From an uncultured Methylococcaceae bacterium (GTDB taxonomy: Bacteria > Pseudomonadota > Gammaproteobacteria > Methylococcales > Methylomonadaceae): a DNA stretch of 64,000 bases. A model generated the notes under the pieces. That model saw only the letters and a program-made list of their open reading frames with translations, did no database searches and had not been told where the DNA came from. Where the stretch lies: positions 1-64,000 of the forward strand of contig CAJXMF010000004.1 of the NCBI GenBank assembly GCA_913056195.1, read 5' to 3'. A program made the position numbers and the translations under genes. Positions 1 to 8,985 of this stretch are shown one piece after another. Numbering within the stretch: position 1 is the first letter of the stretch; each line of letters begins with the position of its first letter.

Positions 1-86
1 GCCTGATAAATCAACAGCCTATGCCCACAGAAGAATTTACGCTGAGTAGTTACCATCTAAGAAACATAAATAAAAATGGGGAAGAC

Positions 87-1157
87 TCAGGTCTGTTGAG
101 AGGCTATTTTCCTTAACGTCTTCACCCTTTTTTCGGCACCAACTTCACCTCCTAACCGAAACCCCATAACCAAGGTATCTTCTGTATCCAGTCCAAATAA
201 CTCTGGTAGCTTTTCATTGGCCTGCTGGATAAATAATTGATGTTTCTCTGATAGCGCATTCAGTCGGTCTTGTCTTAATTGCCCTATTAATAAGGTTAAT
301 CCTATGATGGGCTGCATAGACAAGCCTTGCACAGTTACCTCCAGCCAGAGCCTCTGTACCGCCCTTCCACCTTCAACAAATGCGGCTTTATCTGTGCCTT
401 TTATCGCCAGCATGCCTAATAATGATGCCTGTCTGCATTGCCACCAACATTTCAGTTCTATAATTTTTGACAAACCGAATACATTGGCAACGCTGACATA
501 ACCCCAAAAGCGCAGCAATGGAAAAAATAATTTTTCCATAAAACTCAGCCCCAGCGCATCGACCGGCATGCCGTCCTGTGTTTGTTCAATTTGCTGTTTA
601 TTCCAGCGGATTTTATCGAACAGAAATTGATGAATCTTCTTGTTTTCAAACACGATGCGGTCATTGACTTTTAAAATATCGGCCAGTTGCTCAATCGTGT
701 CTTGTTCGGTCACAAGGCTCACTTTGGCACCATCAATTTTTGCTACCGTCTGTTGTAATGCCTGTAATGTTTGTTCAGAAATCTTGACCTTACGATAGGG
801 AAAACGATTGGTTTGTCGCCTGAAAATAGCATCATAATAGGGATCTGGCTCAGGCGTGGCTTTGGAGAGCTGTATTGTGACGACATGTTGGGCATTGTCT
901 GGCTCTGGAAAAAGTTGATAGCGGGCATGACAACCTAAATGCTTTGCGGCAATCAGGATATTTTCCAGCAATGCGCCGTGAGCAATAAAAGAGGCTATTT
1001 GTTGATCGTTATACAAAGATTCATCTTTTTCCGGCAGATTATAGACATCTATCTGTGCAAAATTTTCTGACACTTTAATGTCCCAAGGCTGAACATTGTC
1101 GCCGGAAGGCGCTCTAACCGCGGCTTCGAGGATTTTTTCAATACATTCTTTGTTCAT
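87..1157 (-). CDS. Nitroreductase-family (Acg-like) FMN protein
   Basis: A 356-residue protein that resembles the Acg-like branch of the nitroreductase fold, which binds FMN. The N-terminus has the family's usual opening (AAVRAPSGDNVQPW, about residues 12-25). The middle is an all-alpha/beta region, and the C-terminus reads LVMGFRLGGE, the typical 'GxRxG' end of the fold. It is longer than classical NfsB enzymes (about 220 residues), as expected for Acg-like proteins. No signal peptide or membrane segment is seen. It is divergent from a ThiF-like gene 435 bases away. Proteins of this fold fused to a ThiF domain exist (mycobacterial MoeY), so the two may act on one substrate; that is inference. 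The substrate is unknown. Confidence 0.75.
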   Translation of the reverse strand: MNKECIEKILEAAVRAPSGDNVQPWDIKVSENFAQIDVYNLPEKDESLYNDQQIASFIAHGALLENILIAAKHLGCHARYQLFPEPDNAQHVVTIQLSKATPEPDPYYDAIFRRQTNRFPYRKVKISEQTLQALQQTVAKIDGAKVSLVTEQDTIEQLADILKVNDRIVFENKKIHQFLFDKIRWNKQQIEQTQDGMPVDALGLSFMEKLFFPLLRFWGYVSVANVFGLSKIIELKCWWQCRQASLLGMLAIKGTDKAAFVEGGRAVQRLWLEVTVQGLSMQPIIGLTLLIGQLRQDRLNALSEKHQLFIQQANEKLPELFGLDTEDTLVMGFRLGGEVGAEKRVKTLRKIASQQT

Positions 1158-1592
1158 AAGATTTCCTGATAAGCTGTTTAATATTACCGGTCTTTTTACA
1201 TAATTTATGCCAGCTCAATAATTATGGCATTGAATCAGAAATTTTGTAATTATTCGTCTATTATTGAATAAACTGATGTTACCCGCTTTGATGTGTTGTG
1301 TCGTAGCCAATACTTTAATGATTAGGGTAATTTGATCGTGACTAAAGTCACTCCTACGGAGCATAAGGTGACTCAAGCGTTGTAGGAACGGCTTTAGCCG
1401 CGATTGCAGGCTTGACTTCAAGAGTTCATATTTTACTGTCAGGCAAATACTAACAGCGCAAAGAGCCAAATCCCGAACAATGCGAAGCGGAGCTTCTAAG
1501 CCAGACATTTCCAAATAGTGTTTGGAATCGTGAAATGGTGGTTCTGCGTCACATCAGTGAATTAATTTAACACTTACACAAAGAGTACGCGT
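1158..1592. other. Gene-free spacer with REP-like hairpins
   Basis: This is the divergent spacer between the nitroreductase-like and ThiF-like genes. An open frame of 99 codons crosses it on the minus strand, but it is built over two inverted hairpin repeats and has no recognisable protein features, so I do not call it a gene. Promoters for both neighbours should lie here; I could not fix a convincing -35/-10 pair. The ThiF gene has a weak GAG-type ribosome site before its ATG. Confidence 0.6.
1336..1403. repeat. Inverted pair of REP-like elements
   Basis: Positions 1336-1357 (read on the minus strand) and 1382-1403 (plus strand) are two 22-base copies of one element. Both begin GTAGGA, contain CTTTAG at the hairpin tip and end CGA. 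Each can fold into a short stem around a TT loop. Where the copies differ inside the stem, two base pairs change on both sides together (T-A to C-G and A-T to G-C), so pairing is kept. This is the pattern of REP/BIME elements scattered in bacterial genomes. Copy number elsewhere cannot be seen here. Confidence 0.65.
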
Positions 1593-2456
1593 ATGCGCTT
1601 TAATTATCAGCAAGCCTTCTCCCGTAATATCGGCTGGATCACAGAGCATGAACAGCAGATGCTACAGTCTAAAAAAATTGCTATTGCCGGTCTCGGCGGC
1701 GTTGGCGGCAGCCATTTGATGACGCTGACACGCCTGGGTGTCGGAAAATTTAACATCTCTGATCTGGATGTGTTTGAGTTGGCGAATTTTAACCGCCAGG
1801 CCGGTGCCAGTATCAGCCATCTCAATCGTTCCAAAGTTGAGGTGATGGAAGAAATGGCCCAGGATATAAACCCAGAACTTGACATCAATACCTTTCCACA
1901 GGGCATCAACGCTGATAATGTTGATCAGTTTTTGGATGGGGTGGATTTATATGTCGATGGGCTGGATTTTTTTGCGGTAAACGCGCGCGAGCTGGTTTTT
2001 AAAGCCTGTGCCGAAAAAGGTATTCCGGCGATTACCGCCGCACCTTTAGGGATGGGAACGTCGGTTTTATGCTTTTTACCGGAAAAAATGACCTTTGAAG
2101 AGTATTTTTGCTGGAATGGACTGGACGAAAACGAAAAATTATTACGTTTTGTTGTGGGGCTGTCACCGACTGGCTTGCAAATGAGTTATCTGGTCGATGA
2201 TACACGTTTGGATCTGGCTCAGCACAAAGGCCCGTCAACACCGATGGCTTGTGATTTTTGTGCCGGCATGGTCGGCGTAAATGCCTTGAAAATCTTGTTA
2301 AACCGCGGCACAGTGGTCGCCGCGCCAAGAGCGATGCATTTTGATGCCTATCGCAATAAATTTCTGATTACCTGGCGTCCCGGCGGAAATAACAATCCGT
2401 TGCAAAAACTGGCCTTGATGGTAGTTAGAAAGCGTTTGCAAAAACAGTTGAAATAG
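1593..2456 (+). CDS. ThiF/MoeB-family (E1-like) adenylyltransferase
   Basis: A 287-residue protein with the ThiF/MoeB/HesA fold. The ATP loop GLGGVGG is at residues 33-39. The acidic end of the next strand (SDLDVFELANFNRQ, about 56-69) carries the family Asp and the Arg-Gln pair that contact ATP. A single CxxC (ACDFCAG) lies near the C-terminal third, where MoeB/ThiF enzymes carry cysteine motifs; the second CxxC of a structural zinc site is not visible. These enzymes adenylate the C-terminus of a ubiquitin-like carrier or another carboxylate. No carrier protein, sulfurtransferase, thi or moa gene is nearby. The substrate is therefore unknown, and the divergent nitroreductase-like gene is the best clue. 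Confidence 0.85.
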   Translation: MRFNYQQAFSRNIGWITEHEQQMLQSKKIAIAGLGGVGGSHLMTLTRLGVGKFNISDLDVFELANFNRQAGASISHLNRSKVEVMEEMAQDINPELDINTFPQGINADNVDQFLDGVDLYVDGLDFFAVNARELVFKACAEKGIPAITAAPLGMGTSVLCFLPEKMTFEEYFCWNGLDENEKLLRFVVGLSPTGLQMSYLVDDTRLDLAQHKGPSTPMACDFCAGMVGVNALKILLNRGTVVAAPRAMHFDAYRNKFLITWRPGGNNNPLQKLALMVVRKRLQKQLK

Positions 2457-2527
2457 TTATTTCGTACACGAAACATTGGCACGACGGCTAAATTGAAGGG
2501 AGGAGCTGAATCTTTACGATTATCCCG

Positions 2528-4084
2528 CTAACCCGTCTGCTCGGAGAACATGGTGAGCTTTTCATGCCGAACAAAGCTGTGTTTTTCGTTTGTTTCTGCC
2601 GCTATTGCAATGCTGCGGATCACTTTCTTTCCTGCATGTTGATTGATTGACACAATATTCAGATTAAAATAGGTCCGTTCATCATAAGCTGATTTCACGC
2701 CATTAGAGGCGCCACTGGCAATGATGGGAATGTTATTGTCGAGCGTCGTAATTCGCGGCTGCGGGGATTGGCCATGCACTATCGCGCAAACAGGATATTG
2801 ATCAATAAAATGCATCAGGACATCTGTGTTCTGAATCGATTTTTTTGCCGCCAGGGTCTGGATTGAAAAAACCGTTTGATAAAAATTCTGCGTTTGTTGG
2901 GCAATATTTTGTTGCGGTAGTCTGACCGGGGGGTGATGAATCAGGAAAATATACTGAAAATCCTCATGATTATTTTTTCGGCTGATTTCATAGGCTATCG
3001 TTTCAATTTGCTCCTCGCCAATATAACCTTCCGGCAAATTGCCGTGGACAACGCTATTAAGGCTGACCAGCGCCAGTTTTTCATCCTCGAACCAGCTGAC
3101 TTTAGCGGTTTGAAAGCCAATTGCATTGCGATAACTTTCATTGATATTGCCATCATTACGCACGTCTTTCTGACCAAACACGAATAATGGGGCTTCAACG
3201 CCCAGTGTTTCCAAAAACCGCCAGAACTGCCGAGTCTCCTCCAACTGGTTTTCACTCGGATTTGCCAACAGATTCCCCGTGATAACGGGCACGATAAGGT
3301 GTTCTTCTCCCAGCTCGTCAATCAACATTCTAATGGTGTTTTTCAAATGATGCATTCTGAATGCAGTATGCCGTGAGCCAATATTGATGTCGCTCAAGTG
3401 CAGAAGGTGCAAGGTTTTTTGCGAACAGTCAAAAACTTCGGTAAAGGCCTTACGATATTGGCTTTTAAGATACCGCAGGTTCAGGTTTCTGTCTGAAAAC
3501 AATTGTCTGAAAATCCATTGCAGTCGGGCCTCGATATCGATTTCCATATCATCTTTTGATTGCAGCGGCAAAAACACGGCCCCCCCACCGGGAATCATAA
3601 TCAGCACGCCAGGCCAGTTCAATTGTTGGCTGAGGAGCGATTGTAAAGTCGGGTGTATCGACAAGACAGAAAACTCGGTTTGATAGATTCTGTCAAGTTG
3701 CAAAATCAAGCCTTTGGAATTTGCCTGTGTTCTCACATGAAATCCCGCCATACCTTGGTCACACAAAATCGCATCGACGTCACCATTACTCGATGAGGGA
3801 ATGGTGATGGCAATCCACGGCTTGCTTTCAAAATATTGACGCAACACCTGATAAAAGTGGCTTAAGGAGGCAGAATGCTCAAGCTGTTCGAGTTGTTGCG
3901 CCAGTTTTTTCAATTGCTCTTGCGTAGATTCCGGCGCATTGAGTAAATATTCGGCTTCTGTCAGCTTTTTTAACAACGTCGCCAGCATCATTTTCCCGGT
4001 ATTGCCTTGCGCAAGACTGGCCAGACTAAGACTTGGGTCTAATAATTTAGCCAGCCAATTGAGCAATGCAATATCAAAACTCAT
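2528..4084 (-). CDS. Protein with degenerate metallophosphoesterase domain
   Basis: A 518-residue protein. Residues 1-220 are not recognised; they include a helical stretch (about 38-90) and no signal peptide. From about residue 225 it follows the order of calcineurin-like phosphoesterase motifs, but most metal ligands are replaced. DxH is D232-I-N234. The GD motif is G270-N271. GNHD is GQKD (304-307). The HHPP motif (383-386) is intact. The final GHxH reads VHGQ (436-439). I infer a non-catalytic or altered phosphoesterase fold used for binding. Its start ATG overlaps the stop of the upstream RND pump gene by 4 bases (ATGA), so the two are probably translationally coupled. It could instead be an active enzyme with unusual ligands, which is less likely. 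Confidence 0.6.
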   Translation of the reverse strand: MSFDIALLNWLAKLLDPSLSLASLAQGNTGKMMLATLLKKLTEAEYLLNAPESTQEQLKKLAQQLEQLEHSASLSHFYQVLRQYFESKPWIAITIPSSSNGDVDAILCDQGMAGFHVRTQANSKGLILQLDRIYQTEFSVLSIHPTLQSLLSQQLNWPGVLIMIPGGGAVFLPLQSKDDMEIDIEARLQWIFRQLFSDRNLNLRYLKSQYRKAFTEVFDCSQKTLHLLHLSDINIGSRHTAFRMHHLKNTIRMLIDELGEEHLIVPVITGNLLANPSENQLEETRQFWRFLETLGVEAPLFVFGQKDVRNDGNINESYRNAIGFQTAKVSWFEDEKLALVSLNSVVHGNLPEGYIGEEQIETIAYEISRKNNHEDFQYIFLIHHPPVRLPQQNIAQQTQNFYQTVFSIQTLAAKKSIQNTDVLMHFIDQYPVCAIVHGQSPQPRITTLDNNIPIIASGASNGVKSAYDERTYFNLNIVSINQHAGKKVIRSIAIAAETNEKHSFVRHEKLTMFSEQTG

Positions 4085-7000
4085 GCCTTTTCCTCCCTTT
4101 CCTTAATCAGATCCCAAACGACCGGTGCTACCCATAGGGTCAGCAATGTCGCTACACCGAGACCACAGACAAAGGTCGAGGCCATTGAACCCCAGACCAC
4201 CGAATAGCTTGGAATGCCTATCGCCATCGGTAACAGTCCTAAAAAGGTCGTCAGGGTGGTCAAAATAATCGGCCGTAAACGGATTTGTATGGCTTGTGCA
4301 ATCGACTTTCGCCGCGTCAATCCGGCGCGATAGCCTTTATTCATAAACTCAACCAATACCAGTGCATCGTTGACCACAACCCCGACGACGCCGATGATGG
4401 CAATGAAACTGTTAATGGTAAATAAGGACTGGGCCAAAAATTTGCCCAATACAATGCCAATAATGGCGAATACGACCGCGAATAAAATAATCACCGGCTG
4501 AATATAGGATTGAAACTGCGTGGCTAGGATAATATAAATCATCATGATGGCGATAAAAAAAGCAAACAACAGGGATTGATATGATTTTTGAGTGCTTTCG
4601 TATTCCCCGCTGTACACCAATGTTGCACCGGGGTATTGATCACGAATACCCGCATAATATTCGCTGACGGCCTTCACCACCGAATTAGACGACACCGGCG
4701 CACCGGTTTTAAGATCCGATTTAATACTGACAACACGCTGCCCTAAATAGCGATGCAATTCCCCGGGTTCGCTTCCTTGTTTTAATGAAACAAGATCACC
4801 TAATAAAATGGGTCGGGTTGCGCTTTCGATAACAGGAATTGATAGCGCATGTTCGGGTGAAGCGAGGCTGACCCGGTCAAAAAACAGTTTCAAGTCAATT
4901 TCTTCATCACTGGCACGGTATTTACCGATATACCGACCATCAAGCACGCTCCCGGCCAGATTCGCAACATCCCGGATATTCAGGTTATATTCCTTAACTC
5001 GATCTTGACGAATCTCGAATTGATAGAACCGTTTCGGTAAACCTTGATTATTTTCCAGTTCGACTAAATTAGGACCGATAGTCGGATGAGATTGCAAAAA
5101 GTCAAAAATATTCTGTGCCAATTCCGAAACAGCCCGGCCATTACTGCCCATTACTTTGATATTGATCGCCTTCCCTGATGGTGGGCCTTCTTTTAAGGGA
5201 TGTACGCGTAATTTAAAACCATCTCGCTCAAATTCAGCTTTCAGCTTGGTTCTGATTTCATCAAGATATGCCATAGGGTCGCTAATGGTTAATTTGTCTT
5301 TAGGCGGCAAGGTTGCGATAACCAGCCCTAAATCATTGCCATATAAAAAATCATAATCATCATTCATCAAAGTGCCTGCCATCCCGGCTGCCGATTCGAT
5401 TTTTCCCGGACCTTCTTTCAGGACATGGCGTGAAATAGCTCTCACCCGTTTATCCATCTCGGATAATGCGGTATTTGGCGGGCCTTTAATGTCGATAAAA
5501 TAGACGGCGTAATCAGACGGGAAAAACTGTGTTTTGACCAACGGAACGATACCGGCAATGGAAACATACATGATGCCAATCGCCGTCAGCAACAAGCCCA
5601 GGATGGCGGCCAGTGTCGTCTTGCGGTATTTTAGCGTCCACCGTAACACCCGAACCGTCATATTACGAATAAATGCAACGATAAAATTATCTTCATCCAA
5701 ACGTTGTGACAGCATTTTTGCCCGTTGCGGGCCAAAATCAAGATAATGTACCGGTAGTATGAAAAAACATTCAAACAAGGAGGCAACCAAGGCAAAACAA
5801 ACGATAGCCGGAATTTGGGCAAAAAATTCTCCGGTTGTGCCCGACATGATAAACAATGGTAAAAAGGCGGCAATCGTGGTCAGGGTTGAAGACAGTACCG
5901 GCAAAGCCACTTCGCCGACACCTTCGACAATAGCTTCGTAGGTTTGATAACCTTTTTGAATATAACGATAAATATTCTCTGTCACCACAATGGCGTCATC
6001 GACAATGATGCCGGAGACCAGCACGAATGAGAACAGGGTCAATTCATTAAAACTGTACCCCATAATATGCATCAATAACATGGTAAACAGAAATGAAAAT
6101 GGAATGCCAATGCTGATCAGACCGGCATTGCGAAAGCCCATGAAATACCAGGAAATGAACGCGACCAAAAACATACCAACGACAAAATTCCACCCTAGCG
6201 TGGATAATCCGTCGTTGATGCGAGTGGAAGAATCCTGGGTCAGCGTAATTTCCAGACCTTCTTTGTCAATTAAGGGTTGGAATTTTTCCAACACCTCCAA
6301 AACCGCGGATCGAATTGCCAAAGCACTGCCTTCCGGTGTTTTTATCACATGCAGCGCAATCGCATTTTTCCCATTGATCGATGAAATAACATTGGGTTTG
6401 CGATAATCAAAACCGATCCGGCTGACCAGGTCGGCCAAACGGATAAAACTGCCATCACCATCACGACGGATAATGGCATTTAACAATGAATCCCGGCTCT
6501 GAAATTTCTCGTCAACTTTAATCAGAAATTCATCTTGGCCACTTTCCAGCTTACCAGCGGTCACTGAAATATTGATTTGTTGTAACTGCTTGGCCACCTC
6601 ATTAAAACTGATGCCATAAAAACGTAACCGATCAGGATCCAAATAGACATGAAACTCTCGATCCATCTCACCGGAGACCAGTATTTTCTTGACGCCGCTG
6701 ATCTTTTTAAGTGCCGTTTTGATTTCATCCGACATCAATGCCAGCGCTCGATTTCCATGTTCTCCGCCGATATTGACGATAACAACGGGAATCAGAACCC
6801 CCATCGTGACATCTTCAATCGTCGGCTGTTGCACTCTATCCGGTAAATCTTTTTTGGCGTTCAAAATATGAAAACGAATTTCATCGAACAAGGCATCGTA
6901 ATCACTGTCATCGACAAGCTTGACGGTAATATAGGAATGCTCGGCCTGGGAAGACGAGGAAATCCATTCGATATTTTCAATATCCTCAATCGCCTCCTCC

Positions 7001-7203
7001 AGCTTTCGCGTCACCAGCGTTTCGACATCGACCGGCGATGCCCCCGGATAATCGGTTACAATTTTGACCTTAGCCATATTGATGTCGGGATAGCGTTCGG
7101 TCGGCAGCGCAAACATGGCAAAAAAACCGGCAATCATCAACAAAATAAACAGCAGGTTAAAAAAGACCTTCTGTTCCAGCGAAAAACGGCCTAAGGCATC
7201 CAT
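4081..7203 (-). CDS. RND efflux transporter, inner-membrane permease
   Basis: A 1040-residue member of the AcrB/HAE1-type RND superfamily, full length. The N-terminus (SLEQKVFFNLLFILLMIAGF) is the first membrane helix. It is followed by a large periplasmic loop, then a helix block from about 335 that includes GIIVDDAIVVTENIYR, which carries the paired Asp of helix 4 used in proton relay. A second periplasmic loop and a second helix block follow (GVVGVVVNDALVLVEFMNKG near 950). It expels a substrate using the proton gradient, together with the adaptor encoded one base upstream. No TolC-type outer-membrane channel is in the window, so one must be supplied from elsewhere. The substrate cannot be told. 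Confidence 0.92.
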   Translation of the reverse strand: MDALGRFSLEQKVFFNLLFILLMIAGFFAMFALPTERYPDINMAKVKIVTDYPGASPVDVETLVTRKLEEAIEDIENIEWISSSSQAEHSYITVKLVDDSDYDALFDEIRFHILNAKKDLPDRVQQPTIEDVTMGVLIPVVIVNIGGEHGNRALALMSDEIKTALKKISGVKKILVSGEMDREFHVYLDPDRLRFYGISFNEVAKQLQQINISVTAGKLESGQDEFLIKVDEKFQSRDSLLNAIIRRDGDGSFIRLADLVSRIGFDYRKPNVISSINGKNAIALHVIKTPEGSALAIRSAVLEVLEKFQPLIDKEGLEITLTQDSSTRINDGLSTLGWNFVVGMFLVAFISWYFMGFRNAGLISIGIPFSFLFTMLLMHIMGYSFNELTLFSFVLVSGIIVDDAIVVTENIYRYIQKGYQTYEAIVEGVGEVALPVLSSTLTTIAAFLPLFIMSGTTGEFFAQIPAIVCFALVASLFECFFILPVHYLDFGPQRAKMLSQRLDEDNFIVAFIRNMTVRVLRWTLKYRKTTLAAILGLLLTAIGIMYVSIAGIVPLVKTQFFPSDYAVYFIDIKGPPNTALSEMDKRVRAISRHVLKEGPGKIESAAGMAGTLMNDDYDFLYGNDLGLVIATLPPKDKLTISDPMAYLDEIRTKLKAEFERDGFKLRVHPLKEGPPSGKAINIKVMGSNGRAVSELAQNIFDFLQSHPTIGPNLVELENNQGLPKRFYQFEIRQDRVKEYNLNIRDVANLAGSVLDGRYIGKYRASDEEIDLKLFFDRVSLASPEHALSIPVIESATRPILLGDLVSLKQGSEPGELHRYLGQRVVSIKSDLKTGAPVSSNSVVKAVSEYYAGIRDQYPGATLVYSGEYESTQKSYQSLLFAFFIAIMMIYIILATQFQSYIQPVIILFAVVFAIIGIVLGKFLAQSLFTINSFIAIIGVVGVVVNDALVLVEFMNKGYRAGLTRRKSIAQAIQIRLRPIILTTLTTFLGLLPMAIGIPSYSVVWGSMASTFVCGLGVATLLTLWVAPVVWDLIKEREEKA

Positions 7204-7204
7204 A

Positions 7205-8200
7205 TTATTTTTTCAAGCGCTTGAATTGATCGCCAACGCGAATTTCGGGCGAACTGATTTCTACCCGTTCATTGTTCAGACTGGTCAATAACTTCACTCG
7301 AATCCGCTTGCCATCTTTGCGTTGCAGCCAGTATTCTTCAAAACGCTCTTCAATGGCCTGTTTGGGCACAGTAAAGACCTGGGTTTTCTGGTCGGCAATA
7401 TTCAGCGTCAACTCGCAGCGCATACCACCTTGAATCGTGGGGGGAAATTTTTCAACCAGCAAATCAACACGAATCTTACGCGTTTTTTCATCAAAGGCAG
7501 GCGAAATATGATCTATTTTTGCCGGTACTGTCACGCCAACGTCCGGGAAAAACAATTTTAATGATGTGGCCCCGGCTTTCAGGGCTTGCAGTTCAGGTAA
7601 AGACAAGGTTAATGGAATACTTAATTGTTGATAATTACCCGCCTCGCCTAATACCTGGCCTTCATTGACCCATTGGCCGGGCTCTATGTCACGTTTGGTC
7701 ACCAGCCATCCAGACGGTGCCTTGATGCAATGGCGTTTTTTTAATTCTTGCAGACGCTTTTTACGTAAGCTCTCAATCGCGGCTAAATGGCGTGCTTCAT
7801 TCAACTTCCGTTCCAGGTTATCCAGTACAGTGACGGCCGATGTTTGTTTTTTAACCAGTTTTTTATGCCGCTCAACTTCTTTCTTGAAGTATTTAATATC
7901 CCCATAATGCCGGGAAATCGCATTTTGCGCCGATTGAATATCGATATTGACAAATACATCGTCCAAACAGGCAAATATTCCGGACGGGGGAATCGGCTCA
8001 CCCACATCGGCATAAACTTTAACCACCTTGCCGGACACTTCGGAAATCAATGGCATTTTTGCCTGCGCCCGGGTGAAGCCAGTAATTTTTATGCCCCTTA
8101 CGGCAGGTTCGGCTGTCACCCATTCCTGGGCTGCCACCAGCGGCACGGAATAAAATACGCACAAGAGTGCTATGCCGAAAAATCGTAAAACAGTCATCAT
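7205..8200 (-). CDS. RND periplasmic adaptor (membrane fusion protein)
   Basis: About 331 residues. I place the start at the ATG at 8200, preceded by a GGGTGAGG ribosome site. The frame is open upstream to a TTG at 8236, but the ATG begins a clean signal peptide (MMTVLRFFGIALLCVFYSVPLVAA, cleaved before QEW). After it come the half-lipoyl segment (SGKVVKVYADVGEPI), a coiled-coil hairpin rich in Lys/Arg/Leu (about 80-150), the returning lipoyl half (GWLVTKRDIEPGQWVNEGQ) and a beta-barrel domain. It bridges the RND pump to an outer-membrane channel. It lies one base upstream of the pump gene in the same operon. Confidence 0.88.
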   Translation of the reverse strand: MMTVLRFFGIALLCVFYSVPLVAAQEWVTAEPAVRGIKITGFTRAQAKMPLISEVSGKVVKVYADVGEPIPPSGIFACLDDVFVNIDIQSAQNAISRHYGDIKYFKKEVERHKKLVKKQTSAVTVLDNLERKLNEARHLAAIESLRKKRLQELKKRHCIKAPSGWLVTKRDIEPGQWVNEGQVLGEAGNYQQLSIPLTLSLPELQALKAGATSLKLFFPDVGVTVPAKIDHISPAFDEKTRKIRVDLLVEKFPPTIQGGMRCELTLNIADQKTQVFTVPKQAIEERFEEYWLQRKDGKRIRVKLLTSLNNERVEISSPEIRVGDQFKRLKK

Positions 8201-8281
8201 CGCCTCACCCGGAAGGTTACAGGAAAAACCGCTCAAAAGAAGCGGAGCAATACCAGGAGTATAGTTAAAAACAACCGGAAT

Positions 8282-8974
8282 TCAACGCCGTAACAAAGCA
8301 AGAAAACACGCCGTTGACAGGCCTGATGAGGCAAAAATCATCATCATGACCATAATTTGATAACGCGCCGCGATAAACGGCGAGGTTCCCGATAAGATTT
8401 GCCCGGTCATCATACCGGGCAAAGAAACAAGGCCGACGGCAAACAAAGCATTAAGCGTTGGAATCAGGGCGGTATTAAACGCGCAATTGCGTGCCATCAA
8501 AAAACTGGCACCATTGTCACGCTCGGCATAAAAGCGTTCGGCGGCCAGACTGATGCTGGTCATCGTGTTGGCAAACACCATTCCGCCTAAGGGTATGGCA
8601 TAACGCGGCTGATACCAGGGTTGTAGATTCAACACCGGATCGACAATAATCCATAAGGTAAAACCACCGCCTGCACCGATGCCAATAAAGGCCTTAATAA
8701 ACAAGCGGATGCGCTCAGATTTTACCGTCCCCAACGCAATCCAACTGGAAAACAGCAGCATCACCAGTAAGATAGCCAGAGTCACCCAGGCCGAGTCAGA
8801 ATCAAAGAGGGCGCTCAACACATAGCCGACCAGCAAAAGCTGTATCAGCATGCGGAAAACCCCATAAACACTGTGGCCAATGCCGATTTTCCAATGCAAC
8901 ATGAGCAACAAGACCATGCCCACTGGAATCAACGTAAATCCGAGATTTTCAAGCGGGATGGTTTTCAAATCCAT
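8282..8974 (-). CDS. FetB/UPF0014-type ABC transporter permease
   Basis: A 230-residue integral membrane protein of the UPF0014 family, whose Escherichia coli member FetB works with the ATPase FetA in iron export. Several hydrophobic helices are visible. The conserved central stretch IPLGGMVFANTMTSISLAAERF and the later TALIPTLNAL...GLVSLPGMMTGQILSG are the family hallmarks. It is a little shorter than usual (about 260). No ABC ATPase gene is adjacent on either side, so its motor subunit is either elsewhere or absent. The gene lies 81 bases upstream of the RND adaptor and 11 bases downstream of purM on the same strand, so read-through from purM is possible. Confidence 0.85.
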   Translation of the reverse strand: MDLKTIPLENLGFTLIPVGMVLLLMLHWKIGIGHSVYGVFRMLIQLLLVGYVLSALFDSDSAWVTLAILLVMLLFSSWIALGTVKSERIRLFIKAFIGIGAGGGFTLWIIVDPVLNLQPWYQPRYAIPLGGMVFANTMTSISLAAERFYAERDNGASFLMARNCAFNTALIPTLNALFAVGLVSLPGMMTGQILSGTSPFIAARYQIMVMMMIFASSGLSTACFLALLRR

Positions 8975-8985
8975 TTAAGACGGCT

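Noticed and set aside
1215..1514. 99-codon open frame on the minus strand
   Set aside because: It spans the inverted REP-like hairpins, has no family features, and fills a promoter-bearing divergent spacer.
5990..6406. 138-codon frame opposite the RND pump gene
   Set aside because: Antisense shadow of a long conserved coding region, without protein features.
8198..8236. Upstream TTG start for the RND adaptor
   Set aside because: The ATG at 8200 has a better ribosome site and starts a clean signal peptide.
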